From the NCBI GenBank assembly GCA_032690845.1, contig CM064434.1:33076413-33140412 (forward strand): a stretch of DNA of 64,000 nucleotides, read 5' to 3'. Shown here piece by piece: positions 9,133 through 19,689 of this stretch. The notes beneath the pieces were generated by a model, which saw nothing but the letters and a program-made list of their open reading frames with translations, did no database searches and had not been told where the DNA came from. Position 1 is the first letter of the stretch. Each line of letters starts with the position of its first letter. The DNA comes from Eleusine coracana subsp. coracana (lineage: Eukaryota; Streptophyta; Magnoliopsida; Poales; Poaceae). A program made the position numbers and the translations under genes.

Positions 9133-10699
9133 AGCCCAACTATGTGAGTGAAGAGAATGATGATGAGGCCAATGGTGAAATTGAGAACTTCTCCTTCATC
9201 TCTATGATTGAGCCCACTACCATTGATGAAGCTATGGATGATCACAAGTGGGTTATTGCCATGCAAGAAGACTTGAACAACTTCAAGAGGTGCAAAGTAT
9301 GAAAATCGGTTGAGAGGCCTAAGAATCATAATGTGGTTGACACCAAGTGGGTCTTCAAGAACAAGCAAGATGAGAAAGGAGCAATTGTCAAGAACAAGGC
9401 TCGCCTAGTGGCTAAGGGAAATTCTCAATTAGCGGGGATTGACTTTGAAGAGACCTTTGCTCCCGTGGCCCGTCTTGAAGCTATTCGGATCTTACTTGCC
9501 TATGCATAACACAATGGCTTCAATCTCTTTCAAATGGATATCAAAAGTGCTCTCTTCAATGGAGAGATCAATGAGAAACTCTATGTGGAACAACCTCCGG
9601 GGTTTGAGGACCCAACACATCCAAGACATGTGTACAAATTGATGAAAGCTCTCTATGGCCTCAAGCAAGCACCAAGGGCATGGTATGAACACTTGAGAAA
9701 CTTTCTACTCAAAAATGGATGCACCATTGGAAGCATTGATAGCATCTTGTTCACGAGGCATGTTGGGAAGGATCTCTTTGTGTGCCAAATATATGTGGAT
9801 AATATCATCTATGGGTCAACCAATGAGAAGTTTAATGAGTTTCGAGAGATGATGGCTAGGTAATTCCAATTGTCAATGATTGGAGAGTTGCATGTTTTCC
9901 TTGCTTTTCAAGTCAAGCAATTAAGAGAAGGAAACTTCATCTATCAAGAGAAATATACTAAGGACCTTCTCAAGAGATTCAACATGGAGAATTGCAGGCC
10001 TTTGCACACACCTATGGCTACTAGCAAACCCTTGGATGATGATGTGAAAGGAAAACCGGTGAACCTCAAGCTATACAGATCAATTATTGGGTCTTTGCTC
10101 TATCTCACCACTTCAAGACCGGACATCATGTTTAGTGTGTGCTTGTGTGCATGCTATTAAGCAAATCCAAAAGAGTCACACTTGAAGGCCGTGAAGAGAA
10201 TAATGAGATACCTCAAGTACACACCTACCATGGGCTTATGGTATCCTAGAGGAACAAACTTGAGTTACATGGATATTCGGATTCGGACTCCGCGAGTTGC
10301 ATAGTGAATAGAAAGAGTACATAGGGAGGTTGCCAATTTCTTGAAAGATCTCTAGTATCTTGGAGCTCAAAGAAGCAAAACTCAGTGGCTCTATCTACCA
10401 CCGAAGCGGAATATACGACGGCGGGAGCATGTTGTGCACAACTCCTTTACATGAGGCAAACACTCTCGGACTATGGCCTCAACTATACTCAAATGCCACT
10501 ATATTGTGATAGTGAGGTGGCAATCAAGATGGCCCTTGAGACGGGAGATCATGGTCATGCTAAGCACATTCAAGTGAGGCATCACTTTATAAGAGACCAT
10601 GTCGAGAAGAAGGACATCGAGTTGGTGAGCGTGCAAACTCATGAACAATTGGCGAACATCTTTACAAGCCACTCGGTGAGAAGACCTTCAACATGTTAA
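9133..10699 (+). pseudogene. Ty1-copia pol: RT and RNase H remnant
   Basis: The plus strand encodes the copia RT-RNase H half of pol. It begins with HKWVIAMQEDLNNF and VDTKWVFKNK, then ARLEAIRILLAYA, MDIKSALFNGEI, the PPGFEDP and ALYGLKQAPRAWY blocks, the catalytic box at 9792-9803 (YVDN instead of YVDD), SYLTTSRPDI-type thumb sequence, and the RNase H blocks LSTTEAEY (10388) and YCDSEVAIKMA (10500). In-frame stops occur at about 9289, 9507, 9861 and 10158, and at least one frameshift at about 10263. Integrase, protease and gag are absent; the sequence starts directly next to an oppositely oriented LTR. It is a dead copy, related to the gag at 5220-7370. Confidence 0.85.
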
Positions 10700-11942
10700 G
10701 GGGAGAACTCAATGTTCTCGACCTCTCCAACTTCACATGAGTAACCCTTGAGCTTGTCTCTTGTAAATATGTATAGTGTTTTGTTTGTTCTTGTTTGTGT
10801 CTTTGTTTGTGCTTGTTTCTCTTCTTTTGTAGGATGACTTTGGACCTTCTTAAGATAGTAATGGACATGGGTTAAGCTTGGGAAGGTGATTCACGGTGTA
10901 CCCACGGCTTTGAAGAATGGTCCATTGTGAGCAAGCTTGAGAAGGGAACAACTCGTCGTTGACACCTTGGTTTGTAGCGGTTCTCTCTCTCTCCTTTAGC
11001 ATCGCATCATGCATTGTATACTTGTTGCATTTGCATTCTTGCATTGTGATACCATACATGCTCCCAAGCATGTGTCTAGGGGGAGTTACTCATTTACAAT
11101 GTTAGTACATGACTCTCTAGATGATCAAATAGTGATATTTGTGCTTCATGCCCATTGAGTCATGTTCGACTGAACTCCAAGGTTAAATCTACTCACGCAG
11201 CTCAAAGAAAAGTGGCTCATACATTCCCACCTCTCTAATGACTAACCCTTGCACATTTGAGAAAATATTTTGTTGAGTCACAAGTTTAGGGGGAGCTATG
11301 ATGGAACACCACTACGACCAAGGAGGAGCACCATGAAAGGGGGAGTTCTCCAAACTCTTGCCAACTATCTTATACCTCTTGGTTTTGGTACATTTTGGTG
11401 TGGTTTTTGGTGATAGGTGACAAAGGGGGAGAAGAAACATGAAGATCCAAAAGCCAAGTCTAGATGAAAGAGGGAGAAGGAACATGAAGACGATCGATAA
11501 CACAAAGGGGGAGGAGAATATGAAGAAGAAACATGAAGATTCGGGGAGATGGAACATGAAGATCACATCAAGATGAACATCTACACTGACATGGAGACGA
11601 ACAACGACGGTGCATGTCTACGGCGATAATGTACACTCTCATCGACATGAGCATCTACGTCCTTGGTGCGTGTCTACATCAACAAGATCGACTACCACGG
11701 CACCAAGGCGGGCACAATTTCAGCTCAAGATTAAAATCCAAGTGCGCTTAATGTGTGCGGGCACAATTTCAGTTCAAGATTAAAATCCAAGTGCACTAAA
11801 TGAGTGGGTAGTTCTCCCTCAACACCTAGCACATCTCAAGGGGGAGACTACTTCCAATGTAAGGACCAAGGTATGCCTTTCAATCTTTTCTTTTCCTTTG
11901 GTTCTTTCTTGCTCGTCCGTTTTGGATCATCTACATGAGGCT
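10700..11942 (+). other. copia 3' noncoding region with repeated purine boxes
   Basis: No gene is seen. The segment contains many GGGGAG-type purine boxes (about 10697, 11079, 11289, 11339, 11426, 11507 and 11839) and iterations of a GGAACATGAAGA word at 11430-11570. The final box would be the usual polypurine tract region before the 3' LTR, but the last ~60 bp and the LTR start seem deleted compared with 15280-15345. Confidence 0.6.
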
Positions 11943-13855
11943 TGGTGACCAAGGAGGAGCTATGATGTTTTGGTGATGAATGACAAACATGAAATATGAC
12001 TAATATCTACATGAGTGTTGTTCATGTAGGAAACCTCTTCTATCTTATGATGATTGTCAACGGCGTCCTTGGTGATGGACGACAATGATCACAAGCATGG
12101 AGGCTTGTGAACTTGATGGAGTCCAAGGGGTGATGGACATGGATCACAGTGGAGAACAAGCTATGGTGCAAGTGTTTGGTACATTTGCCTAGTTGTTAGG
12201 GCTTTAAGTCCATAGGAAAAAGCAGACTATCAAGGGGGTCTAGGTCATTGTCTTAGGTCATGTCTAGTTGGTGACATGGAAGGTTGCTCGGTGAAATCAC
12301 AGGCACTATGTGATAGTGGAGGAGCCAAGGACCTGTTCAGAGAAGCCGGGAAACGAAGTAAAGCGAGGATGACATGTTTCAGCTTCTAGACATAGAGACC
12401 GGACAGAGGGGTCTGTGGAGACCGGACTGTACGATCACTATGAGGAGTTGTCTAGGACTTAGAGCGAGGAGCAAGGATTCTGTCTATGGGAGATCCTGTA
12501 TAGACTGGATGGTTCGATCTACTGACCGGACAGTCTGGTCAGTAGGGAAGACTCAAGGCAGAGAGGAGGCTTCGGCCCAGAATGTTTCTAGACTGGAGAG
12601 AGAAACGATTGGACGGTTTGGTTTACTGACCAGACGGTCTGGTCAATATAGGTTTCAGTAGGGTCAGAGTGTTTTGTACAATGTGTTGCAGTGACCGGAC
12701 TGTCCGGTTAGGCAGTGACCGGACTATCCGGTCAGAAGGCCCAGGAAGCTGATTTCATGTGGCAACGACTAGTTTGAGGTTGGGAGCCTATATAACTTTG
12801 TAGCTGGGGTCTTGGAAACCTATCTTGCCGAGTGGAATACCTCAGAGCATTTGGTAAGGTCCAAGAGAAAAAGAGGAGAGCATTAGGAGGAGATATTGCA
12901 TATCTTGAGAGTGCTAGTGGAGAGTAACTTGAGCATCTTGCACATCTAAGGCTAGGGTGTCCTTGAGGGTGTGATCTAGATTGTTACTCTTAGTCTATGG
13001 TGAGACCTAGACCGGTTAGGTGTCTGTGATCGAGCCTATCGTGATCGATTGTGAAGGCCATCACACGTTTGTACACGGTTTGAGCCCACTGGTGAAAGGG
13101 GCATCGCTAGTGAGCGCCCGTGTCGGCTCGGGGAGTCCGGCAAGTTCTCAAGGGAGGCGAGCTTGTGCTTTGTGCAGCGGTGATGCACACCGTGTCTTCA
13201 CTCTAGGAGTGATTATGGGCTCGTGAGCGAGAACTCCAGATGGAGGCAGGAGGGACCGGGACTCCGGTGGGAGTGGTCCAATGAGGAGTAGGGGAAGGCG
13301 CCATCCTTCCGAGACCTCGGGAAAAAATCACGAGCCATCTTTACTCTACTCCTTACTTTGATGTATTACTTTCTGCATTTACATATCGTGCTATTCATGC
13401 TTGTGTGCTTGCCTTGCTCTAGTTGACTACCTTGTAGACTTGCATGAATTGGCTTCTGTACTTGCTAGTAGTGCTTAGTCTCCATACTTGATTACTAGCA
13501 TGTATAGGAGTTGCTTTTGCTTGATTGATCACCCTAGTATGTATTGTGCTACTCATGCTTGTGTGCTCTAGTTCATTATCTTGTAGCATTGCATGAGTAG
13601 GTTCCTTTGCTAGCTTGTTGTTTGCTTCCGCGTATCTTTGGTAACTAGCTTGCATAGGAGTTGTATTGCCCTTGTGTGATCCACTAGTATGCTTAGGTTG
13701 TTGTTCCTTTCATAGGTTCATTATGTTGCTAGTGTGATCACAATTAGAATTGTGTAGGAGTTGTTTTGAGCGGTCGGTTTTAGGAATTGGTAAATTTGTT
13801 ACATAGTGCAAGTTCCTGATTCACACCCCCCCCCTCTCAGTCACTCGGTCCTTAT
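11943..13855 (+). repeat. copia LTR (family 1), shared by two units
   Basis: The sequence matches the LTRs at 15341-17223 and 42934/59303 from the GATGTTTTGGTGATGAATGAC block to the CCCCTCTCAGTCACTCGGTCCTT end. It has a dyad array (12397-12733), a TATA box (TATATAA, 12789-12795) and a C9 run (13826-13834) near its 3' end. The 5' end is not intact: the expected TGTAAGGATCATG is missing. It is followed directly by RNase H coding sequence and not by a primer site, so the primer site and everything up to RNase H have been deleted. Confidence 0.8.
12397..12733 (+). promoter_or_regulatory. U3 array: four doublets of a 17-bp dyad
   Basis: Dyads related to GACCGGAC-N-GTCCGGTC start at 12397/12420, 12503/12524, 12607/12628 and 12693/12717. 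The pair spacings are 23, 21, 21 and 24 bp. The doublets start 106, 104 and 86 bp apart, and the array ends 56 bp before the TATA box. Many departures from the consensus are C-to-T or G-to-A at CCGG. Confidence 0.85.
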
Positions 13856-14175
13856 AGGAGTACATGGCGGCGGGAGCATGTTGTGTCCAACTTCTCTATA
13901 TACAGAAAACACTCTCGGATTATGGCCTCAACTACACTTAAATGCCACTATATTGTGATAGTGAGGCGGCAATCAAGATGGCTCGCAAAATAGTAGATCA
14001 TGGTCATGCAAAGCATATTCAAGTCAAGCATCATTTCATAAGAGACCATGATGAGAAGGACATTGAGTTGGTGACTGTGCAAACACATGAATAATTAGCG
14101 GAGATCTTCACCAAGCCACTCGACGAGAAGACCTTCAACAAGCTAAGGGGAGAACTCAATGTTCTCGGCATTTGT
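13856..14175 (+). pseudogene. copia RNase H stub
   Basis: Directly after the LTR the plus strand encodes EYMAAGACC, then TLSDYGLNYT, the YCDSEAAIKMA block, a KHIQVKHHFIRDH block and an EIFTKPLDEKTFNKL tail that ends in the usual AAGGGGAG purine box. It corresponds to the RNase H end at 10400-10699 but has its own differences and two stops (about 13941 and 14092). No other pol segment precedes it. The unit LTR, RNase H stub, 3' noncoding, LTR is thus an internal-deletion derivative. Confidence 0.8.
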
Positions 14176-15340
14176 AAATATGTACAGTCTTTGTTTGTTT
14201 TGTTTTTATGTCTTTGTTTTATGCTTGTTTCTCTTTTTCTTGTAGATCGACTTCGAACCTCCTTGAGATAGCAATGGACATGGGTTAAGCTTGGGATGGT
14301 GGTTCATGGTGCGCCCAAGGCTTTGAAGAATGGTCCATTGTGAGTAAGCGCGAGAAGGGAACAACTTGTTGTTGGCACTTTGGTTTGTAGCCTTTCTCTC
14401 TCTTTCTTTTAGCATCGCATCATGCATTTGTATACATGTTGCATTTGCATTCCTTGCATTCATGCATTCTTGCATGGTGATACCATACATGCTTCCAAGC
14501 TTGTTTCTAGGGAGAGTTGCTTATTTACAATGTAAGTATATGACCCTCTAGATGATCACATAGTGATCATGTGCTTCATGCTCATTGAGTCATGTTCAAA
14601 TGAGCTTCAAGGTCAAATCTACTCACGCGGTTCAAAGACTAGTGACTCATACATTGCCACCACACAAATGACTAACCATTGCATACTTGAGAAATTTCTT
14701 TGTTGAGTCATGTGTGTAGGGGGAGCTATGGTGGAATGCCATCATGACCAAGGAGGAGCACCATGAAATAAAGGGGAAGTATCCTAACTCTTGCCATTTA
14801 TTATTTGCTCCTTGTTCTCTTGTGTTTTGTCTTTGGTTTGTATTTTTTGGTGATAGGTGACAAAGGGGGAGAAGGAACATGAAGATCCAAAAGCCAAGTC
14901 TAAATCGATAACATAAAGGGATAGAAGTACATGAAGATTTACAAGCAAAGAAATGGGAAATAGCATGATGGGTGAGGAGATCATGAAGATACAAGAAAAG
15001 ACATGAAGATGATGAAGACATTGGTGCATGTTCACTTAGAGTACATATGAAGATCATGTCAAGATGAACATCTACGTCAATGGTGCATGTTAACGTCAAC
15101 AAAGATCAACTACCAGGAGACCTAGACGGGTGAAAAAATGAACTCAAGAACAACATCAAGTGCGCTAAGTACATGGGTAGTTGTCCCTCAACACCTAGCA
15201 CATTCCAAGGGTAGACTACTTCCAAGGTAACGACCAAGGTAATCCTTTCAAACCTATCTTTTCCTTTGGTTCCTTGTTACTTGCTCATTTTGGGTCATCA
15301 TAAGTAGTGATTGTCATCCATCAACAAAAAAGTGGGAGAT
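14176..15340 (+). other. copia 3' noncoding region (second copy)
   Basis: Same order of blocks as 10700-11942, with purine boxes and GAACATGAAGA words (14866-15010). It ends in GTGGGAGAT directly before the LTR start at 15341, which is the probable polypurine tract. No gene is seen. Confidence 0.65.
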
Positions 15341-17223
15341 TGTAAGGATCATGACCATTGAGGTCATCCTAAGGGATGAATGTTATGGTGATGAATGACA
15401 AACATGAAATGTGACTAATGCCTATTTTAGTGTTGTATGTGTAGGAAACCGTTTCTAGTCTATGATGATTGTAGATGGTTGCCTTGGCAATGAATGCCAA
15501 TGACCAGAAGCATGGAGGCATGATGAGCTTGATGGAGTCCAAGGGTTGATGGAGATGGATCAAGGCTAAGAACAAGCTATGGAGTAAGTGTTTGGAACAC
15601 TTATCTTTGTGTTAGGGCTTTGAGTCCAAAGGAAAAACCGGACTATCAAGAGAGTCTAGGTCATGTCTCTTAGGTAACGACTAGTCGGTGATGTGCATGA
15701 ATGCTCAGTAAAATCATAGGCACTAGGTGATAGTGGAGAAACCAAGGAGCTGTTGGAAAAAGATGACAAATAAAGTCAAGCGAGGATGAGGAGTTTCAGC
15801 TTCTAGACAGAGTAACCGGAAAGAGGGATGAGTGGAGACCAGATTGTACGGTCTCCACGAAATCAGAGAGGAGATCGGATGGTCCGGTGTGGAGACTGGA
15901 CTGTACGGTCAGTAGGAATGAGCCTCGGGATAGAGAGGAAGCAAAATCGGAGCTCTGGGGAATCTTCGAAGGAGAAGAGACTGGATGGTCCAGTATACTG
16001 ATAGGATGGTCTAGTCAGTATAGGATTTCAGCTGGGCAGAGAGCCAATGACTCTGGAGGAGCCGATGTGTGGAGACTGGACGGTCCGGTCCAGTCATTAG
16101 GCCCAAAAAGCTGACTTTTTGAAGCAACGGCTATTTTGAGGTTGGAAGCCTATATAACTTTGTTACTGGGGTCTTGGAGACCTCTTATTGCCAGTGGAAT
16201 AGCTAGAAACATTTGGTAAGAGAGATGAGGAAAACAGAGGAGGACTAGGAGAGGATGTTGGATATCTTGAGATTGCAAGAGAGAGTAACTTGACCATCTA
16301 TACACATCTAAAGCTAGGGTGCCCTTAAGGGTGTGATTTAGGTTGTTACTCTTGGTCTATGGTGACACCTAGACCAGTTAGGTGTCGGTGATCGAGCCTA
16401 TCATGATTGGTTTTGAAGGCTATTGTATGTTTGTACATGGTTTGAGCCTGCCGGTTAAAGTGGCATCAATAGTGAGCGCCCGTGTTGGCTCGAGGAGTCC
16501 GACAAGTTCTCGAGGGAGGCGAGCTTTTGCCTTGGTGGCAGTGATGACACAACAGTGTCTTCACTTCGGGAGTGATTGTGGGCTCATGTGCAAGAACTCC
16601 TCTTGGTGGTGGGAGGGACCGGTACTTCGGCGGGAGTGGTCCAACAAGGAGTAGGGGAAGGCACCATCCTTCTAAGACCTCGGGAAAAATCATGAGCCAT
16701 CTTTTACTCTACTCCTTACTATGACGCCTTACTTTTCGCATTGACAAATTGTGCTATTCATTCTTATGTGTTTGTCTTGCTCTAGTTGACTACCTAGTAG
16801 ACTTACATGAATAGGCTTCTTTACTTGCTAGTAGTGCTTAGCTTTAAAACTTTATCACTAGCATGCATAGGAGTTTCTTTGGCTTGATTGATCACCCTAG
16901 TATGTATTGTGTTACTCATGCTAGTGTGCTTACCTTGTGGTTGATGATCTACTAGCTTTGCATGAGTAAGCTCCTTTGGTAGCTTGTTGTGTGCTTCCGC
17001 GTGTCCTTGATTACTAGCTTGCATAGGAGTTGCTTTGCCTTGTGTGTGATCCACTAGTATGCTTAGGTTGTCTTTCCTTCCGTAGGGTTATCTTTTGTTA
17101 GTGTGATCACCACTAAAATTGTGTATGAGTTGTTTGAGTGATCGGTTTTAGGAATTGACAAATTAGGTACATAGTTTGAGTTCCTAATTCACCCTCCACC
17201 CTCTCGATCATTCGATCCTTTCA
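15341..17223 (+). repeat. copia LTR (family 1), 3' copy
   Basis: This 1883-bp LTR runs from TGTAAGGATCATGACC to CGATCCTTTCA. It has the dyad array (15814-16090, decayed), a TATA box (16151-16157) and the usual CCCTC-rich end, where the C run of its relatives is interrupted. The following sequence (17224) belongs to the antisense frame of a Tat-type element, so this copia group was inserted there. Confidence 0.85.
15814..16090 (+). promoter_or_regulatory. U3 dyad array, decayed copy
   Basis: Dyads start at 15814/15837, 15873/15894 and 15979/16000 (23, 21 and 21 bp apart), and at 16074, where the partner has collapsed. The arms are more diverged than in the other copies but the spacing is kept. 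Confidence 0.8.
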
Positions 17224-17797
17224 AGGCGTTTATCAGCTCCTCCATCAGGTTGCAGTAAATCTGCAACTCGACCAAACTATTCCCTCGGAAGGCCCTTGGT
17301 GGTTTATCCAACTCTGGCTGAATGTGCCTTTGCCAAAGCGATGAAGTTTAAACCCTTCATTGCATATGCCTTCCCCTCCACTAAAACTCTTGAAACCGGC
17401 AAAGCAACAAGGGTACGATGCACCTCTCTGGGTCAAGCCGCCATGGTAGATCCCGGATGTAAAACTACCCCTACTACCTTCAACGACCTTTTCCAACTAT
17501 TCTTTAATGGCATGCTTTGGAAGAATCAAATATGGTTTCCTTATGAGGAATTACTCTTTGAGAATCCATCCACATTCCAGATGATCCCCTCGCTGATGAT
17601 GAATCAAAGACCATTTTTTTTGGCTTCCATCAGTCCCAGCTTCCTTCCTATTGCTTTCCATGGTGGTCCACGAAGAACTCGATCATACAAGTTTTATCAT
17701 CCCTTGGCAATTGCTCGCCCAACTCCCCATCGAGCTCTTCTACATCAATCGTCTTCGGGCAAGACAAGAATTAAAGACTCCTCCAGAGCTCATCAAA
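17224..17797 (+). pseudogene. plant-mobile-domain-like frame, 5' part (interrupted by CACTA)
   Basis: A plus-strand frame with the GPWWFIQLWLN box typical of plant mobile domain proteins begins near 17284. Further on, IELFYINRLRARQELKTP leads up to the CACTA insertion at 17798. Several stops and frame changes are present. The sequence appears to resume at 29718 after the CACTA element and runs to 31579 with probable introns. It lies antisense to the Tat-type pol remnants at 31650-32370 and 40801-42933, next to the integrase end. That is the position of the additional open reading frames described for some Tat-lineage retrotransposons. Family assignment rests mainly on the WWFIQLWL box. Confidence 0.55.
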
Positions 17798-17811
17798 CAC
17801 TACTAAGTTTC
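17798..17811 (+). repeat. CACTA terminal inverted repeat, left
   Basis: CACTACTAAGTTTC matches the right end (29704-29717, inverted) at 13 of 14 positions. It is preceded by the target duplication AAA. Confidence 0.92.
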
Positions 17812-17829
17812 ACACCTGATGCAATGGCC

Positions 17830-18660
17830 TAAATGTGTTGCAATATGCCCAAAGTGTTGCAAAACACAACAAGTGCAACAATGTAATTTGGTAAAAAAGT
17901 GTTGAAAATGCGGTCGTACTATAAGGTTTGGACCACAAATGTAAGTCATCATTGCAATTATTCTACATATTGCAATACAGTGATTTGTTATAATTCATGG
18001 TTTAGGAAACACCTGCATTGGTTGCAATAAACATTATTGCAACGCCTTGTGTGTTGCTCAAGGTAGCAGTTGTTGTAGGGCCATTGAGTAGCAATAGGTG
18101 CATTACACAATTAAAACTGGTGTAGCAATAGATCATATTGCCATGCTTCAAAATCGTGGCAATATGTGGGCTTCTATATTGCAATACACAGTGTCGTGTT
18201 GCAATATGCATGATCCTATGTGGCCACCCAAAATGTTGTGTTGCAAACTGTGACCCTCTATTGCCATGTTTTTTTGTGCGGTTTCTATAGGTAGCGCCCT
18301 CAATTGCCACATTTATGATTCGGTGGCCATAGGTAGAGCACCTCTATTGCCACATGACTAGTGCGATTGCCATAGGTTGGCCACATCTATTGCCACATCA
18401 TAGGTTTGGTTTCTATTGTTAGGACCCTCTATTGCCACACACATGTGTCGGTTGCTATATGTTGATCCCTCTATTGCCACACTACAGATTAGGTTGTTAT
18501 AGGTAAATGAGTCTATTGCTACGCTTCAGATTTGGTTGGTTTAACACACCACTCTGTTGCCACTTTAATGTTTTGTTGCTATATGTTAGAGAATGTATTG
18601 GCATGCTTGATATGGTGTTGATACAAGTTGGTCGACCTATTGCTATGTAATGATTTGCCA
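17830..18660. repeat. left subterminal repeat region of CACTA element
   Basis: Short words related to CTCTATTGCCACA and TGTTGCAAT recur about every 30-60 bp, for example near 18255, 18340, 18390, 18430 and 18470. Subterminal arrays like this bind the second protein (TNPA) in En/Spm; here that role is inferred. No gene is seen. Confidence 0.75.
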
Positions 18661-19689
18661 TTAATTTTAAAACAATATAAGATCAATAAGATTGCATGTA
18701 CAGACCCATCAATTAAAAGCATTTATTGATGAAACCACACAAACTATCAAATTCCAACACAAAAATTAAAGTACTCAAAGATAGGCATAGTGTATCCAAG
18801 ACACAATTGTTTTAATGCAGAAAATTAAGTGGGAAACTAAAATATGTAGCGCTCCAGCAATGGTTATCTTCACACTAGGATCTCATCACCCACGCACACC
18901 ACTCGAACTGTAGCTTTGACCTAAAAATAATAAATGACATTGTGATGTTAAGGAAACTACAAATTTGATTATTTGTCGACAAAGTAAACAACCTAAACTC
19001 AAGTGCATGGCAGTAGACAAAATCCAAAAATTAAGTGTCCATGAACTTGAGTTTAAACAAAGTGTTGACTTATTTGTCTTTTGTCTAATCCGTGGGTGCA
19101 CTTCAGCTCAGGTAGTTTATTGTTGTTATTTCAGGGATAAGCAAAGTTTTAATAAAATTAATATAGAGTAAAGAGCAACAGGTTAGGGAAAATTGAAGAT
19201 TCAATCAGAAGTTATTTCTCACATGACAATGCAATATATGATGAAGCAAGGAAGACAATTAGGTATCCACGAATATATGACAGACTGACAGCAAATTAGA
19301 AAACCATATAAACTTTGAAAACTGAATATAAAATATTTCACATTTACTAGTTCAAAAAGGTATGCACCTATTTCTGATTCTTTTTGTTTGATTGTCTTGT
19401 TAATGCTTTCTCCTGCAGTTGTTGTGAAGTTATATATTTAGCCCCTGCATTCCCTTAGGTATCTTGTGAAGGAACAGTGCCGCTATTCACCCCAGTACTT
19501 CTAGTACTGCGAGTACCAGCTATAGGTGGCCTAGGCGCGACCTGAGGTTACGGCGGTTTGCATACTGAGTTGTCCTATGACTCAATAAGATGGAGAAAAA
19601 CCTTAGTACACATATTGTCAATTAAATAACTATAGCAGTAAACATTTAAATTGCAAGAACTACCTAAGGTGATGATTCTTCATGTTGTG
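18661..19689. other. CACTA internal noncoding, probable 3' region of second gene
   Basis: AT-rich with only short open frames. It lies downstream of the Transposase_24-like pseudogene on the minus strand. I see no supported gene here. Confidence 0.4.

Noticed and set aside
12374..12661. Open frames across the dyad arrays (also 8244-8606 and 3896-4468)
   Set aside because: They lie in LTR control regions. The repeating Asp-Arg-Thr-Val pattern simply reflects the dyads.
13020..13226. Frames beginning MSVIEPI in family 1 LTRs (also 16382 and 7687-8001)
   Set aside because: They are shared because the LTRs are homologous and carry no domain. They fall in the transcribed R/U5 region.
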